DNA of 5,507 bases from Flavobacteriales bacterium (lineage in GTDB: Bacteria > Bacteroidota > Bacteroidia > Flavobacteriales_F > PHOS-HE28), in NCBI GenBank assembly GCA_020854015.1, contig JADZGG010000237.1, positions 1 to 5,507 of the forward strand. Direction: 5' to 3'. The translations under genes were made by a program, and so were the position numbers. Of the stretch, positions 1 to 5,507 are shown one piece after another (position 1 is the stretch's first letter; the number at the start of each line of letters is the position of its first letter). The notes under the pieces were generated by a model. The model saw only the letters and a list, made by a program, of their open reading frames with translations, searched no databases and was not told where the DNA came from.

Positions 1-85
1 ACAAAGCATCGATCGGCTCCTGGGCCAAGGCAAATACTGGCCGCGGCAGCAGCAACACCAAAGTGAGAACTAGCGAAGGACGCAT
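1..85 (-). CDS. Exported protein, N-terminal fragment (runs off left edge)
   Basis: Only the first 28 codons are in the window. The ATG (85-83) shares its A with the TGA stop of the upstream gene (87-85), a TGATG junction that implies translational coupling and membership of the same operon. The translation begins MRPSLVLTLVLLLP and continues RPVFALAQEPIDAL: an Arg near the start, a Leu/Val-rich hydrophobic core, and a plausible signal peptidase I site in the A-L-A-Q region, giving a mature protein that starts near QEP. There is no cysteine at the cleavage site, so it looks periplasmic or outer-membrane/secreted, not a lipoprotein. The function cannot be told from this fragment. The reading is open to the window edge. 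Confidence 0.7.
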   Translation of the reverse strand, partial: MRPSLVLTLVLLLPRPVFALAQEPIDAL

Positions 86-822
86 CAGTCCTTGTAGATG
101 GAACGTCTCCCTGTCGCCAGGTTCAGCCGCATGGTGAAGTTGTCCCCAGGAGTACCTGGATGAGGATCCGGCACCACGGAGGATACTGCATAGCGATGAG
201 AATAGATCGAGAGGGGCTGTCCGGTATTGAGGTTTACATTGACCAGGGTGCCGACCGGTGGCTGAACAGTGATCGTCTCCGTTGCCGTGGTGTTCAAGAA
301 ACCGTACAACACCTCTCCACCACCGCTCGGCGCCATGGAGGAAACAGGTGTCGGACCGGTGAATGCGGTCATTGTGTCGTTATCTGCATCCACTACGACG
401 ACCTCTGTACCACCACCAGACCCGGTCAAAGCCGCCACTTTCGTAATGGCACCTAATGGTATGCTAGATGAAGGCACGAATCGCGTGATCCCGGCCGGCG
501 TTCCCGCGGAAGCGACCGATCGGACGCGTTGCGTGTAAACTCCGCCCACGATCGTAGCCGGACCATCCTCCATATAGACCACCCCGGCAGCGTGGGGCAC
601 CATGATCACGTAAGAGAACGTCGGCGTGGCACCGGAACGCCAGCTCACATACAGGAAAGGCTTGTTCATCCGCTCCGCAGGCACCGAGGACCAGCCGAAC
701 ACTTTCGACCCTTGGATCTCGTTGCTCACCAACGCGACTGGCGGGCCGCCACAAGAGGCGAGGAGCGCCGTGAAAACAAGGAATGCTGCGTTACTCGACC
801 ACCGGATCATGTGCGTTCTCAT
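85..822 (-). CDS. Putative lipoprotein of unknown family, paralogue of upstream gene
   Basis: A 245-residue protein that I do not recognise. From the ATG at 822 it has a basic N-terminus, a hydrophobic stretch (about residues 12-22) and a textbook lipobox LLASC with Cys24, so a lipid-anchored envelope protein is predicted. The reading frame stays open to a TTG at 846, but that would overlap the upstream gene's stop and add a non-signal-like leader, so ATG 822 (or ATG 810, four codons in) is preferred; there is no Shine-Dalgarno, only an A-rich leader as usual in Bacteroidota. Residues 136-150 read GGGTEVVVVDADNDT, identical to residues 146-160 of the gene before it. Other alignable patches are NKPFLYV...VP (53-76), GPTP (156-159) and LYGF (172-175). 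The rest is rich in Gly, Pro, Thr and Val, suggesting a beta-rich fold. It lies 20 bases after the upstream stop and overlaps the next start by one base. Confidence 0.8.
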   Translation of the reverse strand: MRTHMIRWSSNAAFLVFTALLASCGGPPVALVSNEIQGSKVFGWSSVPAERMNKPFLYVSWRSGATPTFSYVIMVPHAAGVVYMEDGPATIVGGVYTQRVRSVASAGTPAGITRFVPSSSIPLGAITKVAALTGSGGGTEVVVVDADNDTMTAFTGPTPVSSMAPSGGGEVLYGFLNTTATETITVQPPVGTLVNVNLNTGQPLSIYSHRYAVSSVVPDPHPGTPGDNFTMRLNLATGRRSIYKD

Positions 823-842
823 TGGTGTGTTTTTATATGTGA

Positions 843-1610
843 TCAACGAACGAAGGAGCAGGACCGGGCTAGCACCCCATCCCGCTTGAACTGCACCCGA
901 TACGTGCTCCCAACCTGCACTTCATTGAACGGATACTCTACGAGGACCGCATCGGGCGTCTCCCCTCCCCCCTCCACGTCCACTTCCCATCGATAAGGTG
1001 AAACCAGTCTCGAGGTGAGACGTCCTTCTTCCGGGATCGCCACGAAGCCGTGAACGATCCATGGGGCGTTCGGGTCAGTGGATGGTGACTCCGCGCGGAA
1101 CATTGGGATGGGGCCTTCAGGTGGCATGCTCGTATCATTATCGGCGTCGACCACCACAACCTCGGTGCCACCACCTTCGTTCGTTCCGTTCTTCAAGACC
1201 ACAACAGCGATACGGGCCACCTGCTCAAGGTCGAGTTCCGTCACGGAAAGCAGCAGTCCATCCGCCATGTCACCAACATGGCCGTCCGGTCCATCGACCA
1301 CCAATTCGATCGTGTACGTGCGATCAGGGCCAGGGCCTTGAGCTCGTACCCGGGCCGATTGCGAGGACCAACACGGGACACCGACCACGAAGCCGAGCTT
1401 GCCGTCCGCATCGATATGCGTGTAGATATATGCCTTGTTCAAATAAGGAGCAGCTGCAGTGTCCACGCGCACGATGTCACTGAGCTCATGCTCCCCAGCG
1501 GCCAGCAGTTCGTCCACATCGTGGCAGCCCCGGATGGACAAGAGGGCGGCGATACAGGCGATCACGCCGACGAAAAGCGCGATCTGCTTGGGTTTCATTT
1601 CAAAAGCCAT
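843..1610 (-). CDS. Membrane-anchored or lipoprotein-like protein of unknown family, paralogue of downstream gene
   Basis: A 255-residue protein with no family that I recognise. The N-terminus has Lys6 and Lys8, a hydrophobic segment (about 10-26) and then IRGC with Cys29. That is a poor lipobox (Arg at -2), so it may be a lipoprotein, a cleaved exported protein or an N-terminally anchored one. ATG 1610 is used; ATG 1598, four codons in, is equally possible. The mature part has NKAYIYT...VGVP (58-79), a DADG (67-70), a hydrophobic strand ARIAVVVL (132-139) leading into GGGTEVVVVDADNDT (146-160), then GPIP (166-169) and VHGF (186-189). These patches occur in the same order in the following gene, so the two are diverged tandem duplicates. 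The D-x-D-N-D run resembles metal-binding acidic loops, but no known calcium-binding family fits. It starts 30 bases after the response regulator stop, probably in the same transcript. Confidence 0.8.
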   Translation of the reverse strand: MAFEMKPKQIALFVGVIACIAALLSIRGCHDVDELLAAGEHELSDIVRVDTAAAPYLNKAYIYTHIDADGKLGFVVGVPCWSSQSARVRAQGPGPDRTYTIELVVDGPDGHVGDMADGLLLSVTELDLEQVARIAVVVLKNGTNEGGGTEVVVVDADNDTSMPPEGPIPMFRAESPSTDPNAPWIVHGFVAIPEEGRLTSRLVSPYRWEVDVEGGGETPDAVLVEYPFNEVQVGSTYRVQFKRDGVLARSCSFVR

Positions 1611-1640
1611 GATATCAGGTGTGTTAAGTGCAAAGCGTGT

Positions 1641-2285
1641 TCAAGTGAGCTCCCAGCCGCGCTCCATCGCGTACTTCACAAGGCCGGCGGCGTTTCGTAT
1701 GTCGAGCTTGTGGAAGATGTTCTTCCGATGCGTGTCCACGGTACTTGTGCTCAAGCCGAGCTGCTCGGCTATCTCCATTGTGGTCAGTCCCTTCACGATC
1801 AACTTGACGATCTCCTTCTCCCGCTTGGTGAGCGCATGGTAATGTTCGCCTCCATCACTTCCCTGTTTTGCACGCTGGCTCTCCGCAAGAGTGACCTGCA
1901 CAAGCTTGGCCAGATACCGTTGGCCGCTTGCTACGGCCGTAATGGCTTCCTTCAGCTCCTGCCTGCCCGTGTTCTTCAACACATACCCTGCAGCGCCAGC
2001 ATCCAGCAGTTCATTCACGAATTCGTGGTTATTGTACATGCTCAACACCAACACCTGGGTCCCCTTCCAGCGCTTCCGGATGGCCTTGGTGGCCTCGATA
2101 CCGTCCATCTCCGGCATGCTGATGTCCATAAGCACCACATCAGGTCGATGCTCCTTGCAGAGCTTCAGCGCTTCCAATCCATTCGAAGCACGCCCACAGA
2201 CCACCAGTTCGGGATCTTGGGAGAGGATCGCCTCCAGACCATCTCGAATGATGCTCTGGTCGTCCACAATAAGGACCTTGATCAT
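1641..2285 (-). CDS. NarL/FixJ-type response regulator transcription factor (LuxR-type HTH)
   Basis: A 214-residue two-component response regulator, the usual length for this family. The receiver domain spans about residues 1-120: MIKVLIVDD with acidic pocket Asp8/Asp9, phospho-acceptor Asp54 in VVLMDISMPEMDG, switch Ser82 in VLVLSMY, and Lys104 in GYVLKN. The LuxR-type DNA-binding domain spans about 150-214: LTKREKEIVKLIVKGLTT, MEIAEQLGLS, then recognition helix STSTVDTHRKNIFHKL. All key residues are present, so it should be phosphorylated by a histidine kinase and bind DNA as a dimer. The start at ATG 2285 places MIKVLIVDD at the N-terminus as in homologues; the frame is open upstream to a GTG at 2378, but that would add 31 residues of non-conserved sequence translated through an inverted repeat. 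No kinase is encoded in the window. The two exported paralogues follow it, and the TonB receptor is divergent, so either could be a target (inference). Confidence 0.96.
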   Translation of the reverse strand: MIKVLIVDDQSIIRDGLEAILSQDPELVVCGRASNGLEALKLCKEHRPDVVLMDISMPEMDGIEATKAIRKRWKGTQVLVLSMYNNHEFVNELLDAGAAGYVLKNTGRQELKEAITAVASGQRYLAKLVQVTLAESQRAKQGSDGGEHYHALTKREKEIVKLIVKGLTTMEIAEQLGLSTSTVDTHRKNIFHKLDIRNAAGLVKYAMERGWELT

Positions 2286-2338
2286 GGTCGTAGGGGTTGT
2301 TGACAGAGCACGGGTCAAAGCTCCGTGGTCGCCACCAT

Positions 2339-2370
2339 CCAAAAAATACCTGTTTCCCGGTATTTTTTGG
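2339..2370. repeat. Perfect 12-bp inverted repeat with 8-base spacer, possible operator or leader hairpin
   Basis: The arms are CCAAAAAATACC (2339-2350) and GGTATTTTTTGG (2359-2370), exact reverse complements, separated by TGTTTCCC. The repeat sits 53 bases ahead of the response regulator ATG. Each arm is AT-rich with GG/CC ends, and symmetry stops at the arm boundaries. A dimeric regulator site, for example autoregulation by the LuxR-type regulator, or an RNA hairpin in its leader are both possible. As a terminator it is poor: the stem is AT-rich and the U-run is inside the stem, not after it, on either strand. Confidence 0.75.
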
Positions 2371-2423
2371 GGGTCCACACCGATAAAACGACTTTCGGGC
2401 CCCTTGGTCGGGGGGGGCAGCCC

Positions 2424-2525
2424 CTAAACGAGGTCCAATGAGACGAGCAAGGAGAAGAGGATGATGAGGGTATAGACCAGGACCGTCAACAGGCTTGTGC
2501 TGTACTTGCGAATGATCGCGTTCAT
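2424..2525 (-). CDS. Candidate 33-residue single-pass membrane peptide
   Basis: From ATG 2525 to TAG (2426-2424) the frame encodes MNAIIRKYSTSLLTVLVYTL followed by IILFSLLVSLDLV. It has a short basic start (Arg6, Lys7) and then about 21 uninterrupted hydrophobic or small residues (10-30), as in a small transmembrane protein with its N-terminus in the cytoplasm. By my hand count 27 of the 32 codons after the ATG end in G or C (about 84%), against 23 of 45 (about 51%) in the same open frame just upstream (2660-2526), so the coding-like bias begins near this Met. No ribosome-binding site or clear promoter is visible, and no homologue is recognised. It lies between the divergent operons in the same direction as the regulator. 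A chance hydrophobic frame is the main alternative. Confidence 0.4.
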   Translation of the reverse strand: MNAIIRKYSTSLLTVLVYTLIILFSLLVSLDLV

Positions 2526-2584
2526 GACTTCGGTTCGTTGACAGCAAACCTCGCCACCCAATAGGACCATATCGCCAAGGCCAC

Positions 2585-2604
2585 ATGAAGTTTCATGCAT
2601 GCAT
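2585..2604. repeat. Overlapping short palindromes, possible protein-binding site
   Basis: ATGAA-GT-TTCAT (2585-2596) overlaps the perfect 10-bp palindrome ATGCATGCAT (2595-2604). The patch lies about 44 bases upstream of the candidate -33 element of the TonB receptor, a position suitable for an activator or repressor. Only the symmetry is seen; the binding role is inferred, and short palindromes arise by chance. Confidence 0.3.
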
Positions 2605-2647
2605 ATCCCCACGTTACGAACGGCGCGAACAAGGGGATGAACGGCGT

Positions 2648-2677
2648 GTTGCTTCACCAAGGCAGCCGATAGCTTTG
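2648..2677 (+). promoter_or_regulatory. Bacteroidota-type promoter candidate for the TonB receptor
   Basis: TAGCTTTG (2670-2677) matches the Bacteroidota sigma -7 consensus TAnnTTTG at every fixed position. GTTG (2648-2651) matches three of four bases of the -33 element TTTG, with an 18-base spacer against the usual 19-20. Transcription would start near 2682-2684, leaving a leader of only about ten bases before the ATG at 2694, with no Shine-Dalgarno, which is normal for this phylum. Confidence 0.5.
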
Positions 2678-2693
2678 CGGCCGCCTTTCCACC

Positions 2694-5111
2694 ATGCTCC
2701 GCACCCGATCCGCACTCCTTCTGCTCTTCACGGTCTTCCTAGGCCTTTCGAACGCCGTTGGACAGAACAAGTACACGATAAGCGGCTACATCAACGATTC
2801 CGCCAGTGGTGAAGCCCTGATCGGCGCCAGCCTCTTCGTGAAGGAGATAAACAAGGGCATCGGCACCAACGTCTACGGCTTTTACAGCATTACACTTGAC
2901 GAAGGCACCTACACCCTGCAGGTCCGTTACCTCGGCTACAAGGACATGCTACGGACCGTGGCCTTGACGAGCGATGAGAAACAGAACTTCGACATGGCCT
3001 CCAGCGCCGTGGTGATCCGGGAGGCCGAAGTGGTGGGCCGCAAAGGCAAAGGCAACACCGAGAGCACGGACATGGGCCGCATCGATGTGGACGTGCAGAA
3101 GCTCCGCACGCTTCCCGCACTGCTCGGGGAAGTGGACATCCTGAAGGTGATCCAATTCTTGCCCGGAGTAAAGAGCAACGGCGAGGGCAACAGCGGATTC
3201 TATGTGCGGGGTGGTGGACCGGACCAGAACCTGATCCTGCTGGATGACGCCACCGTGTACAATGCCAGTCACCTCTTCGGTTTCTTCAGTGTGTTCAACG
3301 CGGATGCCGTGAAGAACCTGGAACTCTACAAAGGAGGTATGCCTGCCCAGTACGGGGGCCGTATCAGCTCCGTGCTGGACATCACCATGAAGGAGGGTAA
3401 CGACCAGAAGTTCCACGGACAAGGTGGGATCGGCCTGATCAGTTCTCGGCTAACGCTGGAAGGCCCCATCGTGAAGGACCGCAGCTCTTTCATCGTCAGC
3501 GGGCGCCGGACGTACATCGACGTCCTTACCAAGCCTTTCCTCAAGGACAATCCGAACTTCGGTGGAAGCGGCTACTACTTCTACGACCTCAACGCGAAGG
3601 CGAATTACCGCATCAGCGACAAGGACCGCGTGTACCTCAGTGGCTACTTCGGGCGCGATGTGTTCGATTTCGGAACCAGCAACCCGGGCGATCCGAAGTT
3701 CAAGATCCCTTGGGGCAACGCTACTGTTGCGGGCCGATGGAACCACGTGTTCGGGCCCAAGCTCTTCATGAACGCCACCGCCACCTTCAGCGACTATAAG
3801 TTCGAGTTCCAAGGTGATCAGGACCAGTTCAGCTTCAGCCTGAAGAGCGGCATCCGCGACTACGGCCTCAAGGTCGACCTGAACCAATACGCCAGTGTGC
3901 AACACAACCTCAAGTATGGCGGCCAGTACATCAACCACCTCTACACGCCCAGCACCGTGGTGGTGGAGAGCGGCGATACCGATTTCAACATCGATACCCC
4001 GTCCCGCTTGAAAGCGCATGAAGGAGCGCTCTATATCTCGGACGAGTTCGAGGCCACCGACCGCCTATTGATCACCGCCGGCCTGCGCCTGACCACCTTC
4101 ACGCACGTAGGCACCTACAACGAGTACATCTTCGACGAACAGGGCGTGCAGACCGGCACCAGGACGTATGCCGCTGGGGAGAAGATCGCGACCTACGCCG
4201 CACTGGAGCCCCGCATCTCCACACGCTTCAAGTTGAACAAGAACAGCAGTGTGAAAGCCAGCTACAACCGTGGTCAGCAGTACGTGCATCTGGCGAGCTT
4301 CAGCAGCATCGCTCTGCCAACGGACGTGTGGATCCCCAGCAGTAAGAACGTGAAGCCACTGATCGGATCACAATACGCCGCAGGCTACTACCGTGACTTC
4401 GCCGAGCGCATGTTCGAGACCAGCGTGGAGGTCTACTACAAGGACATGCAGAACCTGATCGAGTACGCCGAGGGTGTTCAACCACAGGACAACGGCAATA
4501 ACAACTACGACGCGAACCTCGTGTTCGGCAAGGGCTACAGCTACGGTGCTGAGTTCTTCGTAAAGAAGCGTACGGGTAAATTGAACGGTTGGGTCGGTTA
4601 CACTTGGAGCAAGACGATGCGCATCTTCGATGACATCAACAACGGCGAAGAGTTCCCGAGCCGCTGGGACCGCCGCAACGACCTCAGCGTGGTGGTCGGT
4701 TACGACCACAGCAAACGTTGGCAGTTCGGCGCCACCTTCGTGTACAGCACAGGTCAGGCGGTCACCTTGCCAGTGAACCGATACTGGATCGAAGGCCGCT
4801 TGGTGAGCGAGTACACCCAGCGTAACGGTTACCGCATGGCTCCATATCACCGGCTTGACCTGGCCGCCACCCTGCACAACCGGGATACCAAGGAAGTGAC
4901 CGACCCCACCACCGGAGAGATCACCGAGGTGCCTCGGAAATGGCGCAGCAGTTGGACGTTCTCCGTGTACAACGCCTACAACCGCGCCAATCCGTACTTC
5001 ATCTACTTCGCCAACAGCGGCGTGCCGGCCGAAGGCACCTTCCAGGTCGTGGCCAAGCAGGTTTCCTTGTTCTCCATCCTTCCGTCCATCACCTGGAACT
5101 TCAACTTCTGA
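2694..5111 (+). CDS. TonB-dependent outer-membrane receptor with carboxypeptidase-regulatory-like domain
   Basis: An 805-residue outer-membrane transporter that should import a substrate using energy from TonB-ExbB-ExbD. Domains in order: signal peptide (about 1-23, cleavage near AVG-Q), a carboxypeptidase D regulatory-like beta-sandwich (about 27-105, ISGYINDSASGEALIGASLFV and a YGFYSITLDEGTYTL turn), a TonB plug (about 125-235, with DILKVIQFLPGV, GFYVRGGGPDQNLILLDDATVYN and GGMPAQYGGRISSVLDI), and a 22-strand-type barrel (about 240-805) ending SITWNFNF with a C-terminal Phe as expected for Bam-dependent insertion. Late barrel segments YYKDMQNLIEYAEG and FPSRWDRRNDLSVVVGY are typical of receptors paired with DUF4249 lipoproteins. 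It is shorter than classical SusC (about 1000 residues) and no SusD follows, so it is not a standard polysaccharide-utilisation pair. The substrate is unknown. The frame is intact, with no frameshift. Confidence 0.95.
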   Translation: MLRTRSALLLLFTVFLGLSNAVGQNKYTISGYINDSASGEALIGASLFVKEINKGIGTNVYGFYSITLDEGTYTLQVRYLGYKDMLRTVALTSDEKQNFDMASSAVVIREAEVVGRKGKGNTESTDMGRIDVDVQKLRTLPALLGEVDILKVIQFLPGVKSNGEGNSGFYVRGGGPDQNLILLDDATVYNASHLFGFFSVFNADAVKNLELYKGGMPAQYGGRISSVLDITMKEGNDQKFHGQGGIGLISSRLTLEGPIVKDRSSFIVSGRRTYIDVLTKPFLKDNPNFGGSGYYFYDLNAKANYRISDKDRVYLSGYFGRDVFDFGTSNPGDPKFKIPWGNATVAGRWNHVFGPKLFMNATATFSDYKFEFQGDQDQFSFSLKSGIRDYGLKVDLNQYASVQHNLKYGGQYINHLYTPSTVVVESGDTDFNIDTPSRLKAHEGALYISDEFEATDRLLITAGLRLTTFTHVGTYNEYIFDEQGVQTGTRTYAAGEKIATYAALEPRISTRFKLNKNSSVKASYNRGQQYVHLASFSSIALPTDVWIPSSKNVKPLIGSQYAAGYYRDFAERMFETSVEVYYKDMQNLIEYAEGVQPQDNGNNNYDANLVFGKGYSYGAEFFVKKRTGKLNGWVGYTWSKTMRIFDDINNGEEFPSRWDRRNDLSVVVGYDHSKRWQFGATFVYSTGQAVTLPVNRYWIEGRLVSEYTQRNGYRMAPYHRLDLAATLHNRDTKEVTDPTTGEITEVPRKWRSSWTFSVYNAYNRANPYFIYFANSGVPAEGTFQVVAKQVSLFSILPSITWNFNF

Positions 5112-5507
5112 TGCGCAGTTCCATCCTCCCCCTCCTAGCGGTCGCTTCCTTGATGACGGCCTGCACCAAGGACATCACCGTGGACCTTCCCACGACAGAT
5201 CCCAAGCTGGTGGTCGAAGGCACCATCGAGATCGGTGGCCCGCCGCTGGTGATCTTGACCCGTACCCAGAGCTACTTCGACCCAACGGACCTGAACAGCA
5301 TTGCCAGCATCTTCGTTCGGGATGCCGTGGTCACTGTGAGCGATGGCATCACCACGGTTCCCTTGCTGCAGATCTGCAGTTCGGCCATCCCCGACTCCTT
5401 GATCGACGAGGCCGCAGCTCTGACCGGCCTGGACGCCGCACTGCTCGCCAGCGCGGACATATGTATCTACTCGCTCTTGGACAACAGTTTCCTCGGTGTC
5501 GAAGGAC
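5111..5507 (+). CDS. DUF4249-family lipoprotein, N-terminal part (runs off right edge)
   Basis: The ATG (5111-5113) shares its A with the receptor's TGA stop (5109-5111), a TGATG overlap indicating coupled translation. The 132 codons seen have no stop. The protein starts MRSSILPLLAVASLMTAC with lipobox LMTAC (Cys18), then DITVDLPTTDPKLVVEGTIE, GGPPLVILTRTQSYFDP and IFVRDAVVTVSDG, the characteristic opening of DUF4249 proteins, which are usually about 300-400 residues. A later stretch, ADICIYSLLDNSFLGVEG, also fits the family. DUF4249 proteins are habitually encoded right after a TonB-dependent receptor in Bacteroidota and are thought to be its envelope partner, loosely analogous to SusD; the biochemical role is not established. 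The assignment rests on recalled family features. Confidence 0.87.
   Translation, partial: MRSSILPLLAVASLMTACTKDITVDLPTTDPKLVVEGTIEIGGPPLVILTRTQSYFDPTDLNSIASIFVRDAVVTVSDGITTVPLLQICSSAIPDSLIDEAAALTGLDAALLASADICIYSLLDNSFLGVEG

Larger units (their letters stand above)
2286..2693. other. Divergent intergenic region
   Basis: These 408 bases separate the leftward regulator operon from the rightward TonB receptor. From left to right they hold the regulator leader (2286-2338), a perfect inverted repeat (2339-2370), a weak hairpin (2389-2410) followed on the minus strand by TTTTAT (2388-2383) that could be a poor terminator for the small ORF, an 8-G run (2410-2417), a 33-codon minus-strand candidate ORF (2525-2424), a palindromic patch (2585-2604) and a receptor promoter candidate (2648-2677). 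A possible regulator promoter is GAGCTTTG on the minus strand (2323-2316), one mismatch from TAnnTTTG, but the nearest TTTG upstream is only 16 bases away, inside the inverted repeat, so I do not call it. No tRNA or recognised riboswitch was seen. Confidence 0.6.

Noticed and set aside
269..538. Plus-strand frames at 269-538 and 1078-1341 sharing LSASTTTTSVPPP
   Set aside because: The likeness is the complement of the conserved minus-strand GGGTEVVVVDADNDT segment; third-base changes fit selection on the minus-strand frame.
823..846. TTG start at 846 for the lipoprotein gene
   Set aside because: It would overlap the preceding stop and put eight non-signal residues before a good ATG that follows an A-rich leader.
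1278..2303. Long plus-strand open frame of 341 codons
   Set aside because: It lies opposite the response regulator, whose domain motifs are unmistakable, and opposite the paralogue; its translation is His/Leu/Gln-rich with no recognisable domain or export signal.
2339..2370. Inverted repeat as an intrinsic terminator or insertion-sequence end
   Set aside because: The U-run is in the stem, not after it, the stem is AT-rich, and there is no transposase or matching distant copy in the window.
2286..2378. N-terminal extension of the response regulator from GTG 2378
   Set aside because: Receiver domains begin at MIKVLIVDD; the added 31 residues are translated through the inverted repeat and show no domain.
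2529..2660. Longer 78-codon version of the small membrane ORF starting at 2660
   Set aside because: Codon third positions upstream of ATG 2525 look non-coding (about 51% G/C), and the extension has no recognisable features.
3450..4019. Minus-strand open frame of 189 codons inside the receptor, and a similar one at 4368-4877
   Set aside because: Val/Ala/Glu-rich antisense shadows of the receptor's biased codons; the plus-strand receptor is continuous and well matched to its family.

Overview
The window looks like chromosomal DNA from a moderately GC-rich member of the Bacteroidota, probably a Flavobacteriales-like lineage. This rests on three things. There is a TonB-dependent receptor with an N-terminal carboxypeptidase-regulatory-like domain, followed immediately by a DUF4249-type lipoprotein, a pairing typical of this phylum. 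Starts lack Shine-Dalgarno sequences. A Bacteroidota-type -7 element (TAnnTTTG) lies just ahead of the receptor. No RNA genes, CRISPR array, transposase or integrase were seen. The species assignment is an inference.

Layout. The left half (1-2285) is transcribed leftwards as a tight run: a NarL/FixJ-type response regulator (2285-1641), an unfamiliar membrane-anchored or lipoprotein-like protein (1610-843), a diverged paralogue of it with a clear lipobox (822-85), and the first 28 codons of a further exported protein that runs off the left edge (85-1). The gaps are 30 and 20 bases, and the last junction is a one-base stop/start overlap, so these are probably co-transcribed. The right half (2694-5507) is transcribed rightwards: the TonB-dependent receptor (2694-5111) and, overlapping its stop by one base, the start of the DUF4249 lipoprotein (5111 to the right edge). 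The 408-base divergent region between them holds a perfect 12-bp inverted repeat, an 8-G tract, a 33-codon candidate membrane peptide on the minus strand, a palindromic patch, and the likely receptor promoter.

How the genes may work together. The receptor/DUF4249 pair is predicted to be an outer-membrane uptake system with a surface or periplasmic lipoprotein partner; the substrate cannot be read from sequence. The regulator has no histidine kinase beside it here. Its operon carries two related exported proteins that share an identical 15-residue acidic segment (GGGTEVVVVDADNDT) although most of their remaining sequence, and most wobble bases within the segment, have diverged. That protein pair, with the regulator and the hairpin ahead of it, is the least explained and most interesting part of the window.
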